64,000 nucleotides of DNA from Chitinophaga sp. sic0106 (GTDB lineage: Bacteria; Bacteroidota; Bacteroidia; Chitinophagales; Chitinophagaceae), in NCBI RefSeq assembly GCF_019219075.1, contig NZ_JAHUWJ010000028.1, positions 18,046-82,045 of the forward strand, given 5' to 3'. This document shows, one piece after another, positions 27,029 to 36,473 of the stretch (position 1 is its first letter; the number at the start of each line of letters is the position of its first letter). The position numbers were made by a program, and so were the translations under genes. Below the pieces are notes generated by a model, which was given only the letters and a program-made list of their open reading frames with translations, did not search any database and was not told where the DNA came from.

Positions 27029-28072
27029 TCATTTCCTATTCTTCTCCTCCAATTCCAGGAGATATTTTTTTCTCCATAAGCCTCCGCCATACCCAGTCAG
27101 TTTCCCATCCGATCCAATCACTCTGTGACACGGAATCAATAATGAAATCCGATTCATTCCATTCGCATTAGCAACAGCTCTTACGCTTTCCGGACTGTCA
27201 ATTGTAATAGCTTGTTCCCGATATGACCTGGTTTGTCCGTATTTAATGGACTGTAGTGCTTTCCAAACTTTCTGTTGGAATTCAGTACCCGGTGTATCCA
27301 GTGGTACTGAAAATTCTTTTCTCTCTCCTTTAAAATATTCCGAAAGTTGGCTTTGCAATGTGTCAAAATGCGGATTGTTCCCTTGAACGATGGTGGCATT
27401 CAGCAATTTTGCAATTGATTTTAGTTCCGTTTCCAGCATCTTGCGATCGGTGAATTCCAATAAACAAATACCTTTACTTGTAGCGCAGGCAATCATTGTT
27501 CCTAAAGGAGTTTCCAGCCGTGTCATATCAATAATATGCTGTTTTTTCCCATCCCTGGGGGAAACACCGAAGACACTTTTAAAGGTGTGGCCAAATCCAC
27601 TTAGCGATTCAAATCCAGTATCAAATGCAGTATGGGTAACGCTTTCGCCTTCCTGTATTTTCTTAAATGCCGAATTAATCCTGAACATCCGCTGGTAGGC
27701 CTGAAAGGTAATTCCATGGTTTTTTAAAAACCATCTACGGATCTGACTGGGCTCAATCCCTTTTTGCCGGAGGTCGTAATCTTTAAATTTTAAGGAGGGA
27801 TTTTCAGAGAACTCGTTTATGACCTGTTGGAATTTTGCCGGGGTTTCATTCAAGGAAGCCAAAGGATTACATACCTTACATGCCCTGTAACCTTTTAACA
27901 TACACTCCCTGGCAGTTTTTAAGAACTCTACATTTTCAAGTTTCGGCTTTCGTGCAGGACAGGAAGGTCTGCAAAAAATGCCGGTGGTTTTAACAGCAGT
28001 AAAAAATTGACCTTCAAAGGAAGTGTCCTTTTCGATAATTGCTTTGTACATTATTTCAGTGGTCAGGTTCAT
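27029..28072 (-). CDS. ada: Bifunctional Ada: methylphosphotriester sensor, AraC regulator and O6-methylguanine-DNA methyltransferase
   Basis: 347 residues, all three Ada modules: N-terminal zinc site with FCRPSCPARKP and GYRACKVCNPL, AraC-type helix-turn-helix (about 90-175, WFLKNHGITFQAYQRMFRI, GFESLSGFGHTFKSVFG) and C-terminal alkyltransferase with active-site PCHRVIGSDGKLTGYGGG. It repairs O6-alkylguanine and activates alkylation-response genes after transferring a phosphotriester methyl to an N-terminal Cys. Start ATG 28072; an internal ATG 21 bases later is also possible. A palindrome, AGATTTAAATCT at 28082-28093, sits between promoter and start. Confidence 0.93.
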   Translation of the reverse strand: MNLTTEIMYKAIIEKDTSFEGQFFTAVKTTGIFCRPSCPARKPKLENVEFLKTARECMLKGYRACKVCNPLASLNETPAKFQQVINEFSENPSLKFKDYDLRQKGIEPSQIRRWFLKNHGITFQAYQRMFRINSAFKKIQEGESVTHTAFDTGFESLSGFGHTFKSVFGVSPRDGKKQHIIDMTRLETPLGTMIACATSKGICLLEFTDRKMLETELKSIAKLLNATIVQGNNPHFDTLQSQLSEYFKGERKEFSVPLDTPGTEFQQKVWKALQSIKYGQTRSYREQAITIDSPESVRAVANANGMNRISLLIPCHRVIGSDGKLTGYGGGLWRKKYLLELEEKNRK

Positions 28073-28109
28073 TGCTTGCTAAGATTTAAATCTCAGATGG
28101 TAACTTTTA

Positions 28110-28141
28110 CAAAAGTACCACTTAGCAACTTTTTGATGCAA
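28110..28141 (-). promoter_or_regulatory. Probable promoter of ada
   Basis: Minus-strand -7 box TACTTTTG (28117-28110) with TTG 21 bases upstream (28141-28139). Confidence 0.5.
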
Positions 28142-28227
28142 CCGAAAAATTGACAAGTATTTTTTGATAGTGATATTGCTGCTGTTTCTGCAACTGTTCG
28201 GGCCGCTAGGGTATAGAATAATTAATA

Positions 28228-30375
28228 CTAAACTGTAACTATAATTATATTTTGGGCTTCTCTAATTGTTCCAGATAAGTCTATGCTTTTTTCTAGAATC
28301 GTTTTCTTAGCAAGGTTGTCGGGTAGACATTCCGAAAATTTTGAAAACCATTTAACTTCAATTTGAGATTCCAGTAAAATGCTTATTTGTTCTGAAGAAG
28401 TTAACTTTAATTGTTCGAGTAATTCCATTATTGATTTAATAGAATAACTAACTTCTTGAAACTTTATATAAATTCGCTGGTAATTATACTCTTGGTCTGC
28501 ATTAATATGGTATGCTAAAAACATACTAATGCAGCGATTAATTTTATCTCCGGCAAAAGTCCATATGGTTATAGTGCTGCCATCTTCAGAACCATCTACA
28601 GTCCAATATCCTTCCTTCCACTCTGTTAAATAGAACCTATTTCTTTGGGAGTCTAAGACGCTGAATCCATAAGGATCTAAAAAGTTAATACTTTCTTTAC
28701 CTATTAAAATATTTCCTATTTCTATGGCTAATTCATATGGTACATCGAAGTTTCCCCAACTCCGCCATTTTGGAGGTAGACCTGTTACATTCTTTTTTAC
28801 AAGCACTTGTTGGGCATCATGATCTAATTTGATTGCATTCCATTCTTGACCTCCTAAAACAAATACAAAAGGTAAGGTCTGAGTCATCGCAAATGATGCG
28901 TCCAGAGTTCCGATTACCTTTTTTCCATCCACTACATTGTACATCGGCCCCGAATCAAAAATCGCAAAAAGCCTTTTCCAATTTGCTTTAAGAAATTTTT
29001 GTTCTGCTTCAATACCTATTAATAATACTCCAAATGCTTCACTGCGAAGGTAGTTAGTACTAATCATAGCATCTACCAACTTATCAAATTGCGCACGAGT
29101 AATTGATGAAAAACAAAATGCCTTTGATAAAACAGGCCAAATTTGTTCAGGGGTAGCCCCACGTTCCTGCAAACAAAAGCAGATGATTTGGTGGGCCAAA
29201 ATATGAAAAGCAGATGTCGAAATATTGATGTTTTCCGACTGCCTTTTTAGGCCCAAGCTAACACATCCAACCAGCAATAAAAGCTCTTCAGGATCAGAGC
29301 ATAGGCCGCGGAAAAACTGAGGGCGTCCTGTTCTTCGTCCAGTTCTACCCACGCGTTGTAAAAAAGATCCTGCACTTGTAAGTGAGCCTATTTGGATTAC
29401 CTGATCCAATTCTCCAATGTCAATTCCTAGTTCTAGTGTGGATGTGCTGATTATAGCATTCAGGGACATTTCTGTAGCATTTTTTATCGAATTTTCTGCT
29501 TCTTCTCTTAAATGTTTACTTACAGAGGAGTGATGGGTTTTGACTTTTACTGGAAATCTTGAATTGAGGTTGAGTTCATTTATCCTTGTGGCTGTTTCTT
29601 CGCTTGATGATCGGGAGCGTTCAAATACAATGGATTTCTTACGAATTAACAGGTTATAAAGAGTGGATTGAAGGTCTGCTCCTTCATCTTTGAAAAACTG
29701 AACTTTGAAATCCCGCTCTTTCTCAATTCCGGATTTCACGCATAGATATTCTCCTTCATGCATTCGATTCCCAACTAGCCATTTAAGAAGCCCCTGAGGG
29801 TTGCCAATAGTCGCTGTGATCGCAATTCGTTGTACAGGTAATGGCAATGCTGTTTCTAAGCGTTCAAGTAAGGATGATAGATGAATTCCTCGTTCTGTTA
29901 AAGCGAAATAATGGGCCTCATCAATCACAATTGTCTCAAGACTTTTAAAAACTTCTTGCCAATTTGCTCTCCTAAGTAATATAGCTTCAATGGATTCAGG
30001 TGTGGTCAACAAAATATCAGCAGGAAAAGTCATTTGCTGTAACTTATCAGATTGACTTACATCACCGTGCCATTTGAATGCTTCCAGATAGCACATTTGT
30101 GCATATGGTAAGACTCGTAATGATAAGTCATTAAGCAACGCCTTTAAAGGAGCAATATACAATATCTTAAATCCAGATTTCGATGACGAAGAAATCCTTG
30201 TTAGTAATGGAAATAAAACGGCCTCCGTTTTTCCACCTGAAGTGGGAGCTTCAATTACACAATTCTTACCATGGAATATTGGATCAAAGGCCCTTTTTTG
30301 AATTTCTGTGAGGTCCTTCCAACCTTTATTCTTTATGTAGTCTTGAATTCGTGGATGTAGTTTTTTGAACTCCAT
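28228..30375 (-). CDS. Lhr/BrxHI-like superfamily 2 helicase
   Basis: 715 residues. Motif I APTSGGKTEA near 43, DEAH box VIDEAHYF near 148, motif III ITATIG, motif V STSTLELGIDIG and motif VI QRVGRTGRR. The Lhr-like layout without an extra nuclease, and the direct pairing with a DUF2791 ATPase 11 bases upstream, matches the brxHI/brxD pair of BREX type 2 loci. No other BREX gene (pglX, pglZ, brxC) lies in the window, so this is either a free-standing defence module or a relic. Confidence 0.85.
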   Translation of the reverse strand: MEFKKLHPRIQDYIKNKGWKDLTEIQKRAFDPIFHGKNCVIEAPTSGGKTEAVLFPLLTRISSSSKSGFKILYIAPLKALLNDLSLRVLPYAQMCYLEAFKWHGDVSQSDKLQQMTFPADILLTTPESIEAILLRRANWQEVFKSLETIVIDEAHYFALTERGIHLSSLLERLETALPLPVQRIAITATIGNPQGLLKWLVGNRMHEGEYLCVKSGIEKERDFKVQFFKDEGADLQSTLYNLLIRKKSIVFERSRSSSEETATRINELNLNSRFPVKVKTHHSSVSKHLREEAENSIKNATEMSLNAIISTSTLELGIDIGELDQVIQIGSLTSAGSFLQRVGRTGRRTGRPQFFRGLCSDPEELLLLVGCVSLGLKRQSENINISTSAFHILAHQIICFCLQERGATPEQIWPVLSKAFCFSSITRAQFDKLVDAMISTNYLRSEAFGVLLIGIEAEQKFLKANWKRLFAIFDSGPMYNVVDGKKVIGTLDASFAMTQTLPFVFVLGGQEWNAIKLDHDAQQVLVKKNVTGLPPKWRSWGNFDVPYELAIEIGNILIGKESINFLDPYGFSVLDSQRNRFYLTEWKEGYWTVDGSEDGSTITIWTFAGDKINRCISMFLAYHINADQEYNYQRIYIKFQEVSYSIKSIMELLEQLKLTSSEQISILLESQIEVKWFSKFSECLPDNLAKKTILEKSIDLSGTIREAQNIIIVTV

Positions 30376-30386
30376 TTATTTTGTTG

Positions 30387-33239
30387 CTAATTAAGTATTA
30401 CTGATCCCTCATTTGTCAATGATGATGCGGATTTTTTTAGAAATTGCCTCAGGTAAACGCCCTGATTTTCTTCACATAAGTCCAGCATTTGGATAAATTC
30501 TCGAAGGATTGGTCGGGGTTTTCTATCTACGCTTTCTTCTCCGAAAACCGTCCATTCGTTAATAACTTCAACCACAGCATCGTCATCAACATAATGTTTT
30601 GCATTCCATCCATACGCAATTCCATACAAGTCTCTGATTTTAAGTACAACTTTTGTCAAACGCTCACGATTAAGAGATTCCAGGCTTATGATCGGCTGCC
30701 TCATACTAACATAGTTTTCATGAGTGAATGGGGTGAGTACCCTTTCAGATAGTGCTTCATAACTCTTAAGCCCATATCGTTCATCTTCGAAAAACTCATC
30801 AGTCCCAGTGAATATGAGAAGACATCCCGGGAGTGCATTTCGACCAGCTTCATCTATCAAAAGCCTCAAGGTTTCCAGTGCTTGTTCTCGTTGGCGGGCA
30901 TGGGGAAACTTTCTGACCAATTCTAATTCGTCTACCAGTAATAGTAACCCTTTATATCTTGCCCCACTAATTATTTCCAAAATGGCGCGCATTCTTGCGA
31001 AAACATTATTTGACTCTAAATAACCTTTTACTCCTATATCTCTTAGTGCTTGAGCGGATAGAGATTTACTACCCATAATCCATGCCACTGCATTTGAAGT
31101 CAATTCCATATCTCCTTTCATCTTTCCCTCATAAAATGCTCTTAATGCCTGTGAAAAGCCAGGCTCGATATCATTAAAATTTGCCAATTCTACTTCAATC
31201 GCTTTTTCAACAATCTTGGAAAGCGTTTCTTGCTCTTGTGGTTGACTGTAGTCTATTCCTTCGATTCTAGCTGTTTTATTATGGATATTCAGTAACCATG
31301 ATTCTAGAATGTCCACCAGAGCGCTTGAATCTGTCTTTTCTGGAGTGCGTAATCCTGTAATCAATCCAGAAAAGAATATTGGCAAATCTGATAAAGGTTG
31401 TTCGTGACTAATGTTAATGAATGATACAGCAAATTCATGTTCTAGTGCAAATTCCTTTAACCAGGAACACAAAAATGTTTTGCCAGAACCATACTGGCCT
31501 CTAATAAATTTAAAGTGAGATTTATTTGAATTTACTTCTAGCAATATGTCTGCTAAATGATTACGTGCGGTTTGTTGTCCGACCATCAACAGATTGAGAT
31601 TGGTTCGCGGTACTACGCCATGTCTTAATGCATCAATAATATCACGGGCCGATCTCTTTTCCAAAATTATCCCATCTGCAATATCATTGGATGTCCATTG
31701 GTAGATATTGGTGCTTTGCACACTTTTAATCTGAATATATGGTCTGTTTTCTTTCTTGAGCTTAGCCATTATTTCCGCCATATGGGCTTTATGCAGAAAC
31801 CAACCTAGCTGGTGTTTGGTTACAATTCTGGTGAGATCTTGTTCAGTAATCGACTTTGCCTCCTTAAGAATTGATATAATTATTTTTTCATCGTTGCCAA
31901 AATTAGGGAATGATCCATCAACTTCTGTCCAATTTGATGGTAAAACACTTGGCTCTAATATCTTTTCTTGAAGTTCGGAGCTTGCCAAAGCTGCATCCAA
32001 CTCAGGAGCTACAGTAGCCCGTAATTCAATTGATAAATAAGTTGGTGAATAATCCAGGATTCTGTCGATCAACTCTTGTTTTGCACCTGAAATATTTAAT
32101 CCAAATTTTCGACACAGCAATGAAAGGTCATCCTTCCTAAGGTAATTCAATATTGACCTTTCAGATTTATAGCATTCTAATATTCTCTTTATTTTTTCAT
32201 CCTTTGTACCACTCGTCATTAATTGGTTTTGATATAGGATGTCATATAGTTGCTGTCCTGTTAAATTCCCCAATACTTTGGCATAAACATCTGAATCCAT
32301 TTCTCGCATCTCGGGTTCAGGGGGAGCAAGTGGGGATAAATCGTGAGTAATCTTTGCCGCCAGATCACACTCTTCATCGAAGTACTGAATAATGTTTGCA
32401 ATTACGGCATTCTTAGATCCACTTATTGCTATTCCATTGCTTCTGCAATAGTCACGAAGATTTTCAAGATTTATTTGGGAGAGCAAATCGTTTGGAGGAA
32501 TAAGGGCTTCTATGAGGCGGTTGACCATTATGTCTTTTGTTCCACTTATGTTTAATTGATAGAAGTTCAGTAATTGTGATAACTCCTCTCGACTAAATGC
32601 TGTTAATAATCGACGAAATGAATCATCCATTAATTCTATCCCAAATGTTTTTCGGATCTGAACCGCTACCTCGTCAGCGATGAGATATTTATTATCATAA
32701 GTTAGCAAAATGCCTGTAGCAAGTAAGAAATTTCTCACATTATAGTATTCTTGATCAATATTCCAGAGGTCAATAATGGAAGAATCATGCATAAGTGTAA
32801 AATGTTCTCGTTCCCATATTCCGAGCTCATTTTTTACAAGTTCCAGTATATAAGCCTCACTTTTATCAATCAAACCATCATTTTCCCAAGCTCTTTTCAA
32901 GATCTTAATGTATAATTTGGCGTCTTTTTCTTTGCCGGAAGTGCTTTGGGTTGCTCTTTGTGTCAGCTCTTTTAAATTCATCAATACTTTCGCTCTAAAA
33001 CCATCCACTTCTATCATGAAATCTGGAGCCTGTATTATCAGATTTAATATAGCATACATAGGGGGCTTCCCATATTGGATTTTATCCGAGATATAAGATT
33101 GGGAGCTTAACGCAGATATTATTTCTTGGATGATAACTGTTTGAGGAAGTCTCAGGCTTATTGCCTCATCTATCTTATCTGCTGCTAATTGATCAAGCAT
33201 TGCAGGTTCATAAGTTTCAAGAACATTCAATAGCTTCAT
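30387..33239 (-). CDS. BrxD-like (DUF2791) P-loop ATPase with TerB-like and four SAP-like repeats
   Basis: 950 residues. Region 90-165 looks like a TerB-type helical unit (AWENDGLIDKSEAYILELV). Four SAP-like helix-extended-helix motifs follow near 218-247, 260-287, 330-356 and 371-397, each ending SG(T/S/A)K and a helix with (L/I)I; examples are LNFYQLNISGTKDIMVNRLI and CRKFGLNISGAKQELIDRIL. A winged-helix-like part leads to the ATPase (about 525-930): ALRHGVVPRTNLNLLMVG, Walker A GQYGSGKTF (~581), Walker B LLLLVDELE (~765), sensor FTGTDEFF. SAP motifs bind DNA in other proteins. Typical BrxD proteins are much shorter and lack this extension. Confidence 0.75.
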   Translation of the reverse strand: MKLLNVLETYEPAMLDQLAADKIDEAISLRLPQTVIIQEIISALSSQSYISDKIQYGKPPMYAILNLIIQAPDFMIEVDGFRAKVLMNLKELTQRATQSTSGKEKDAKLYIKILKRAWENDGLIDKSEAYILELVKNELGIWEREHFTLMHDSSIIDLWNIDQEYYNVRNFLLATGILLTYDNKYLIADEVAVQIRKTFGIELMDDSFRRLLTAFSREELSQLLNFYQLNISGTKDIMVNRLIEALIPPNDLLSQINLENLRDYCRSNGIAISGSKNAVIANIIQYFDEECDLAAKITHDLSPLAPPEPEMREMDSDVYAKVLGNLTGQQLYDILYQNQLMTSGTKDEKIKRILECYKSERSILNYLRKDDLSLLCRKFGLNISGAKQELIDRILDYSPTYLSIELRATVAPELDAALASSELQEKILEPSVLPSNWTEVDGSFPNFGNDEKIIISILKEAKSITEQDLTRIVTKHQLGWFLHKAHMAEIMAKLKKENRPYIQIKSVQSTNIYQWTSNDIADGIILEKRSARDIIDALRHGVVPRTNLNLLMVGQQTARNHLADILLEVNSNKSHFKFIRGQYGSGKTFLCSWLKEFALEHEFAVSFINISHEQPLSDLPIFFSGLITGLRTPEKTDSSALVDILESWLLNIHNKTARIEGIDYSQPQEQETLSKIVEKAIEVELANFNDIEPGFSQALRAFYEGKMKGDMELTSNAVAWIMGSKSLSAQALRDIGVKGYLESNNVFARMRAILEIISGARYKGLLLLVDELELVRKFPHARQREQALETLRLLIDEAGRNALPGCLLIFTGTDEFFEDERYGLKSYEALSERVLTPFTHENYVSMRQPIISLESLNRERLTKVVLKIRDLYGIAYGWNAKHYVDDDAVVEVINEWTVFGEESVDRKPRPILREFIQMLDLCEENQGVYLRQFLKKSASSLTNEGSVILN

Positions 33240-33533
33240 AAATACGTGAGAGTTTGGTGGTTTAGTATTGGGATCGCTTAAATCTATCTTCCTGTCTTTC
33301 CTTCATGGGGCATTCGCATTGCACTCCTGTTGCAACTTAGAACACTTCAAAATTTAGTATTAAATTAAGTAATTGATTTATAAAAAGAAAATACTTAAGA
33401 TATATGTTATAATAATTTAATTTAAATGAATAGGTAAAGCAATCATCATTTACTTTACTATTTGAATTCATTTCAATTGCAGAGGTGCCTGTATCCTTTG
33501 TTTGTAAACTCATCAGAAGGTTTTTATGTTTTT

Positions 33534-33579
33534 CAATTTGGCCATAACTGTCTGTTTTTTTATATTTATGGCCAAATTG
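33534..33579 (+). promoter_or_regulatory. 14-bp perfect inverted repeat ending 5 bases before an AAA ATPase start
   Basis: CAATTTGGCCATAA (33534-33547) and TTATGGCCAAATTG (33566-33579), separated by 18 bases. As RNA this makes a hairpin abutting the start codon at 33585; as DNA it is a candidate operator. No T-run follows. Confidence 0.6.
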
Positions 33580-33584
33580 ACTTT

Positions 33585-35009
33585 ATGGAAAGGCTAATAG
33601 GTAGAGAAAAAGAAATTGTTTTGTTAGACCAGATCAAAGAAAGCAAAGCATCCTCCTTCGTGGCGGTGTATGGTAGAAGGAGGGTAGGGAAGACTTTTTT
33701 AATCAGGCAAGTATTCGATAATAAGTTTGATTTCCAATTGACGGGTATGTCTAATGTGAACCTATCCCAACAGCTTGCAAATTTCCATACTTCCCTTATA
33801 AAATACCATCCTTCAGCTCATAGTGAGGAGCCTCCTGCCGATTGGTTTACTGCATTCCAACAGCTTATTGATTTGCTGGAGTCTAGTAGGCGTAAAAAGA
33901 AAATTATTTTCTTGGACGAACTTCCTTGGCTTGATACTGCACAATCTAATTTTATACCAGCACTCGAGCATTTCTGGAACTCTTGGGCAAGCGCAAGAAA
34001 TGATGTGATATTAATAGTGTGTGGTTCAGCTGCAGGGTGGATGATCAATAAACTGATTAATAGTAAGGGGGGGCTGCATAACCGGGTAACTCATCGACTT
34101 AGATTAGAACCCTTTACACTAAGGGAGTGTGAAAGCTTCTTTAATAACAGGAAAGCAAGATTCGACAGATATCAGCTCATCCAATTATACATGGTTATGG
34201 GAGGTATTCCCTTCTATTTAGAACAAGTTGATATTAGACAAAGTGCCGCTCAAAATATTAATAAACTGTGTTTTGATAAGGATGGAATACTTCGGTCAGA
34301 GTTCGATAATCTTTATCAGTCTCTGTTTGACAACGCAGAAAAACATATTGCCATAATCGAAACTTTAAGCAAAAAATCAAGGGGATTGACACGCGGGGAG
34401 CTGATCAAAGGTGCTAAAGTCCCTACAGGTGGAAGTGTAACCCGATTGCTAAAAGAGTTAGAAGAAAGTGGTTTCATTCGCAAATACATCTCATATGGGA
34501 AAAAGGAAAGAAATAGCCTTTATCAGCTAACTGATTTTTATTCATTGTTTTATTTAAAGTTTGTAAAAAAGGCGAGCATATTGGATGAGAATAGTTGGAT
34601 TAATAGCTTGGATAGTCCGGAACAACGCTCCTGGAGTGGTTACGCTTATGAGCAGATCTGCCTGGCTCATATTAAGGAAGTGAAAAACGCACTTGGAATC
34701 AGTGGGGTGCAAACAATAACGTCATCATGGATCAGTACAAATACCACAGCGGGTGCACAAATTGACCTTGTGATTGATAGGCGTGATCAGGTCATTAATA
34801 TTTGTGAAATGAAATTTTCTATTAGTAAGTATACAATCGATAAGAGATATGCAGAGGAGTTGAGGAATAAGATTGGGATATTTAAAGAAGAAACCAAAAC
34901 GCGAAAAGCTATTTTTCTAACTATAATAACAACCTTCGGCCTGAACAGAAATAGTTATGCCGATTCGATGGTACAGAACAGTCTGACTATGGATATTTTA
35001 TTCAAATGA
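33585..35009 (+). CDS. AAA-family ATPase with C-terminal DUF234/PD-(D/E)XK-like domain
   Basis: 474 residues from ATG 33585. The open frame extends upstream to 33462, but that part lies over the inverted repeat and does not resemble the family, so the later start is preferred. LIGREKEI, Walker A GRRRVGKTFL, Walker B KKIIFLDELPWL, then a winged helix (LTRGELIKGAKV) and a C-terminal nuclease-like AGAQIDLVIDRRDQVINICEMKF with D...E-x-K. These archaeal-type ATPases are abundant in Bacteroidota and of unknown function; a role in defence or toxin-antitoxin has been suggested for the family but is not shown here. Confidence 0.8.
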   Translation: MERLIGREKEIVLLDQIKESKASSFVAVYGRRRVGKTFLIRQVFDNKFDFQLTGMSNVNLSQQLANFHTSLIKYHPSAHSEEPPADWFTAFQQLIDLLESSRRKKKIIFLDELPWLDTAQSNFIPALEHFWNSWASARNDVILIVCGSAAGWMINKLINSKGGLHNRVTHRLRLEPFTLRECESFFNNRKARFDRYQLIQLYMVMGGIPFYLEQVDIRQSAAQNINKLCFDKDGILRSEFDNLYQSLFDNAEKHIAIIETLSKKSRGLTRGELIKGAKVPTGGSVTRLLKELEESGFIRKYISYGKKERNSLYQLTDFYSLFYLKFVKKASILDENSWINSLDSPEQRSWSGYAYEQICLAHIKEVKNALGISGVQTITSSWISTNTTAGAQIDLVIDRRDQVINICEMKFSISKYTIDKRYAEELRNKIGIFKEETKTRKAIFLTIITTFGLNRNSYADSMVQNSLTMDILFK

Positions 35010-35130
35010 TCTTTTGTAAATGGAGTAAGTGACCTTGGATTCCTATTGCAGTGGAAATTAATATTTAAGGACCACTCTTTACTATGCAGCCAGTAGTACC
35101 TTTCTAAAATAGCGACTTATTTTAGAAAAT

Positions 35131-35238
35131 TTTCTACCACCAAACCGACCACCACGCCCAAATAAGAAAACCGCAAACACTTCTTTCAAAGTATTTGCGG
35201 TTTAGATTGCCTGTAACCCAAACGGAACAAATGTTGAA
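35131..35238. repeat. Left copy of a diverged direct repeat with tRNA-3'-like box
   Basis: Aligns with 40454-40562: TTTC-ACC, AAAC, ACCAC-AC, CCAA-TAA-AAAA, CGCAAA and the box (G/C)TGTAACCCAAACGGAA here versus TCTGACCCAAACAGAT there. The box reads, on the minus strand, like a decayed tRNA T-arm and acceptor 3' end. Most of the first 40 bases match with about ten substitutions by eye. Confidence 0.5.
35168..35203 (-). terminator. Hairpin within the left repeat, minus-strand terminator-like
   Basis: AAACCGCAAACACTT / AAGTATTTGCGGTTT; the single mismatch becomes a G-U pair only in minus-strand RNA, indicating that orientation. It could end the cyclase-like gene that starts at 36027. Confidence 0.6.
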
Positions 35239-35283
35239 CATTTTATTGCTTGATACTTTCAACCTAGACTATTGAAACATTTG

Positions 35284-36027
35284 TTATTCTTTGAATCGGT
35301 CTAGAAATAAAATTGTATTATCCAGTTTCCTTTGCGCACCGTGATGCAGGACAGCCCCATTCATATGTCTATTGAATGTGTCTGTAATAGATCTTACCAT
35401 ATTGTTATATGCAATTGGGTTTAGACTTGGTTGAATGATACAGAATGAATATTGCTCAATAGTCGTTTGATCTCTTAAAGGAACAGGGTGTAATATCAAT
35501 TTCCCATCTTGTGCCAATTGATGAACGATTTCAGGCCTTACTGCATTTATTGCGGAATTATCAACATATCCACCTGCCCAGTCTTGATTTTCTCCTTTTA
35601 GATATGCTTCGACAATACCTTTGCCATACATTGAGGAGTTATAAAATCTTGTGCCATTGGCTCCTGGTAAATTCGATGGAGTAAACTCCATGTCCCCTAA
35701 AACCATACAACCCCTTATTGGAAACGAAGCCTGCATGCATCTCCAGTAAAATTGATGGCAAACATTAACTAGATCAGTGAAGCTATCTTCTGTGTCGTCA
35801 TTAGACCAAAAAATTATACTATCCGAGATATGCATACAATTTATACGTGAAACAGCTAGATTAGGGACAACAATTCCAGGCCTTGCATTAATCAATTGAC
35901 CATTAGCAAGTGCTGTTTGAGATTCTCTAAAGATATGTTGGAAGTGATGGTCAACATAGGCCTTATCATTGTTGTCTATAAATTCTTTAAAACCTAAAAT
36001 ATCGAAGTAAGCGATAAATTTATTCAT
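35284..36027 (-). CDS. Nucleotide-cyclase-like protein (class III cyclase homology fold)
   Basis: 247 residues. KFIAYFDILGFKEFI at the start matches the metal-binding strand of class III cyclases (Asp9); CMHISDSIIFW gives a second Asp in a beta hairpin; PIRGCMVLGDMEF and YGKGIVEAYLKGE parallel the G-x-V/N-A-R-L-E end. The transition-state Asn/Arg are replaced by Glu and Lys/Tyr, as in uncharacterised relatives. Cyclases of this fold make signalling nucleotides, including in the Pycsar defence systems. No effector gene with a nucleotide-binding domain is adjacent. Function therefore open. Confidence 0.55.
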   Translation of the reverse strand: MNKFIAYFDILGFKEFIDNNDKAYVDHHFQHIFRESQTALANGQLINARPGIVVPNLAVSRINCMHISDSIIFWSNDDTEDSFTDLVNVCHQFYWRCMQASFPIRGCMVLGDMEFTPSNLPGANGTRFYNSSMYGKGIVEAYLKGENQDWAGGYVDNSAINAVRPEIVHQLAQDGKLILHPVPLRDQTTIEQYSFCIIQPSLNPIAYNNMVRSITDTFNRHMNGAVLHHGAQRKLDNTILFLDRFKE

Positions 36028-36080
36028 TTGGAGAATTTCTTTGGGTGAGTGATTAACAATTTTTAGTCTTAAAAATATTA

Positions 36081-36147
36081 AAAAAGGCCACCCTTAAAAT
36101 AAGAGTGACCTTTTTACCTGTAGCCCAGATGGGATTTATTTGGAACC
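36081..36147 (-). pseudogene. Terminator hairpin plus tRNA-3'-end-like remnant
   Basis: A 16-position hairpin (36081-36096 / 36100-36115) pairs fully in minus-strand RNA, with two G-U pairs, and is followed at 36119 by GTAGCCCAGATGGGATTTAT-TTGGAACC. In minus sense this resembles the end of a tRNA (GGTTC ... ATCCCATCTGGGCTAC), but the T stem no longer pairs. The 5' parts of a tRNA are not found. The remaining bases to 36473 hold no convincing gene. Confidence 0.4.
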
Positions 36148-36473
36148 GCTGATGGCGTTTTTGGGTGAAATTCAAGGGGTGATGGTCTGTTAATTGGGCA
36201 GTTCATTCTATAACTATTTGCCTCTGCGTCTGTCTGAAAGGTCTTGTAGATATATATCAAGCTCAAGAGTTGCGATTTCCAAATCAAGGTATAAGCCACT
36301 AATCTTATTTTTTTTTGTGTATATATATACTGTATTATGTTTTTTTTGACCAGAAAATTCTTCAGTCCTTATCTTTAGTCATTTTCTGAAAGGAGTATGT
36401 GTTTTGAAGGTGTCGATTACATTGCTTAGTGGGAATTATTTTCATGTATAAAAAAATCAATGTATTTAAATCC

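Noticed and set aside
28228..33239. Complete BREX system
   Set aside because: Only BrxHI- and BrxD-like genes are present; no methyltransferase, PglZ phosphatase or BrxC/PglY gene in the window.
33462..33584. N-terminal extension of the AAA ATPase
   Set aside because: It covers the inverted repeat, lacks family similarity, and the ATG at 33585 gives the normal start LIGREKE.
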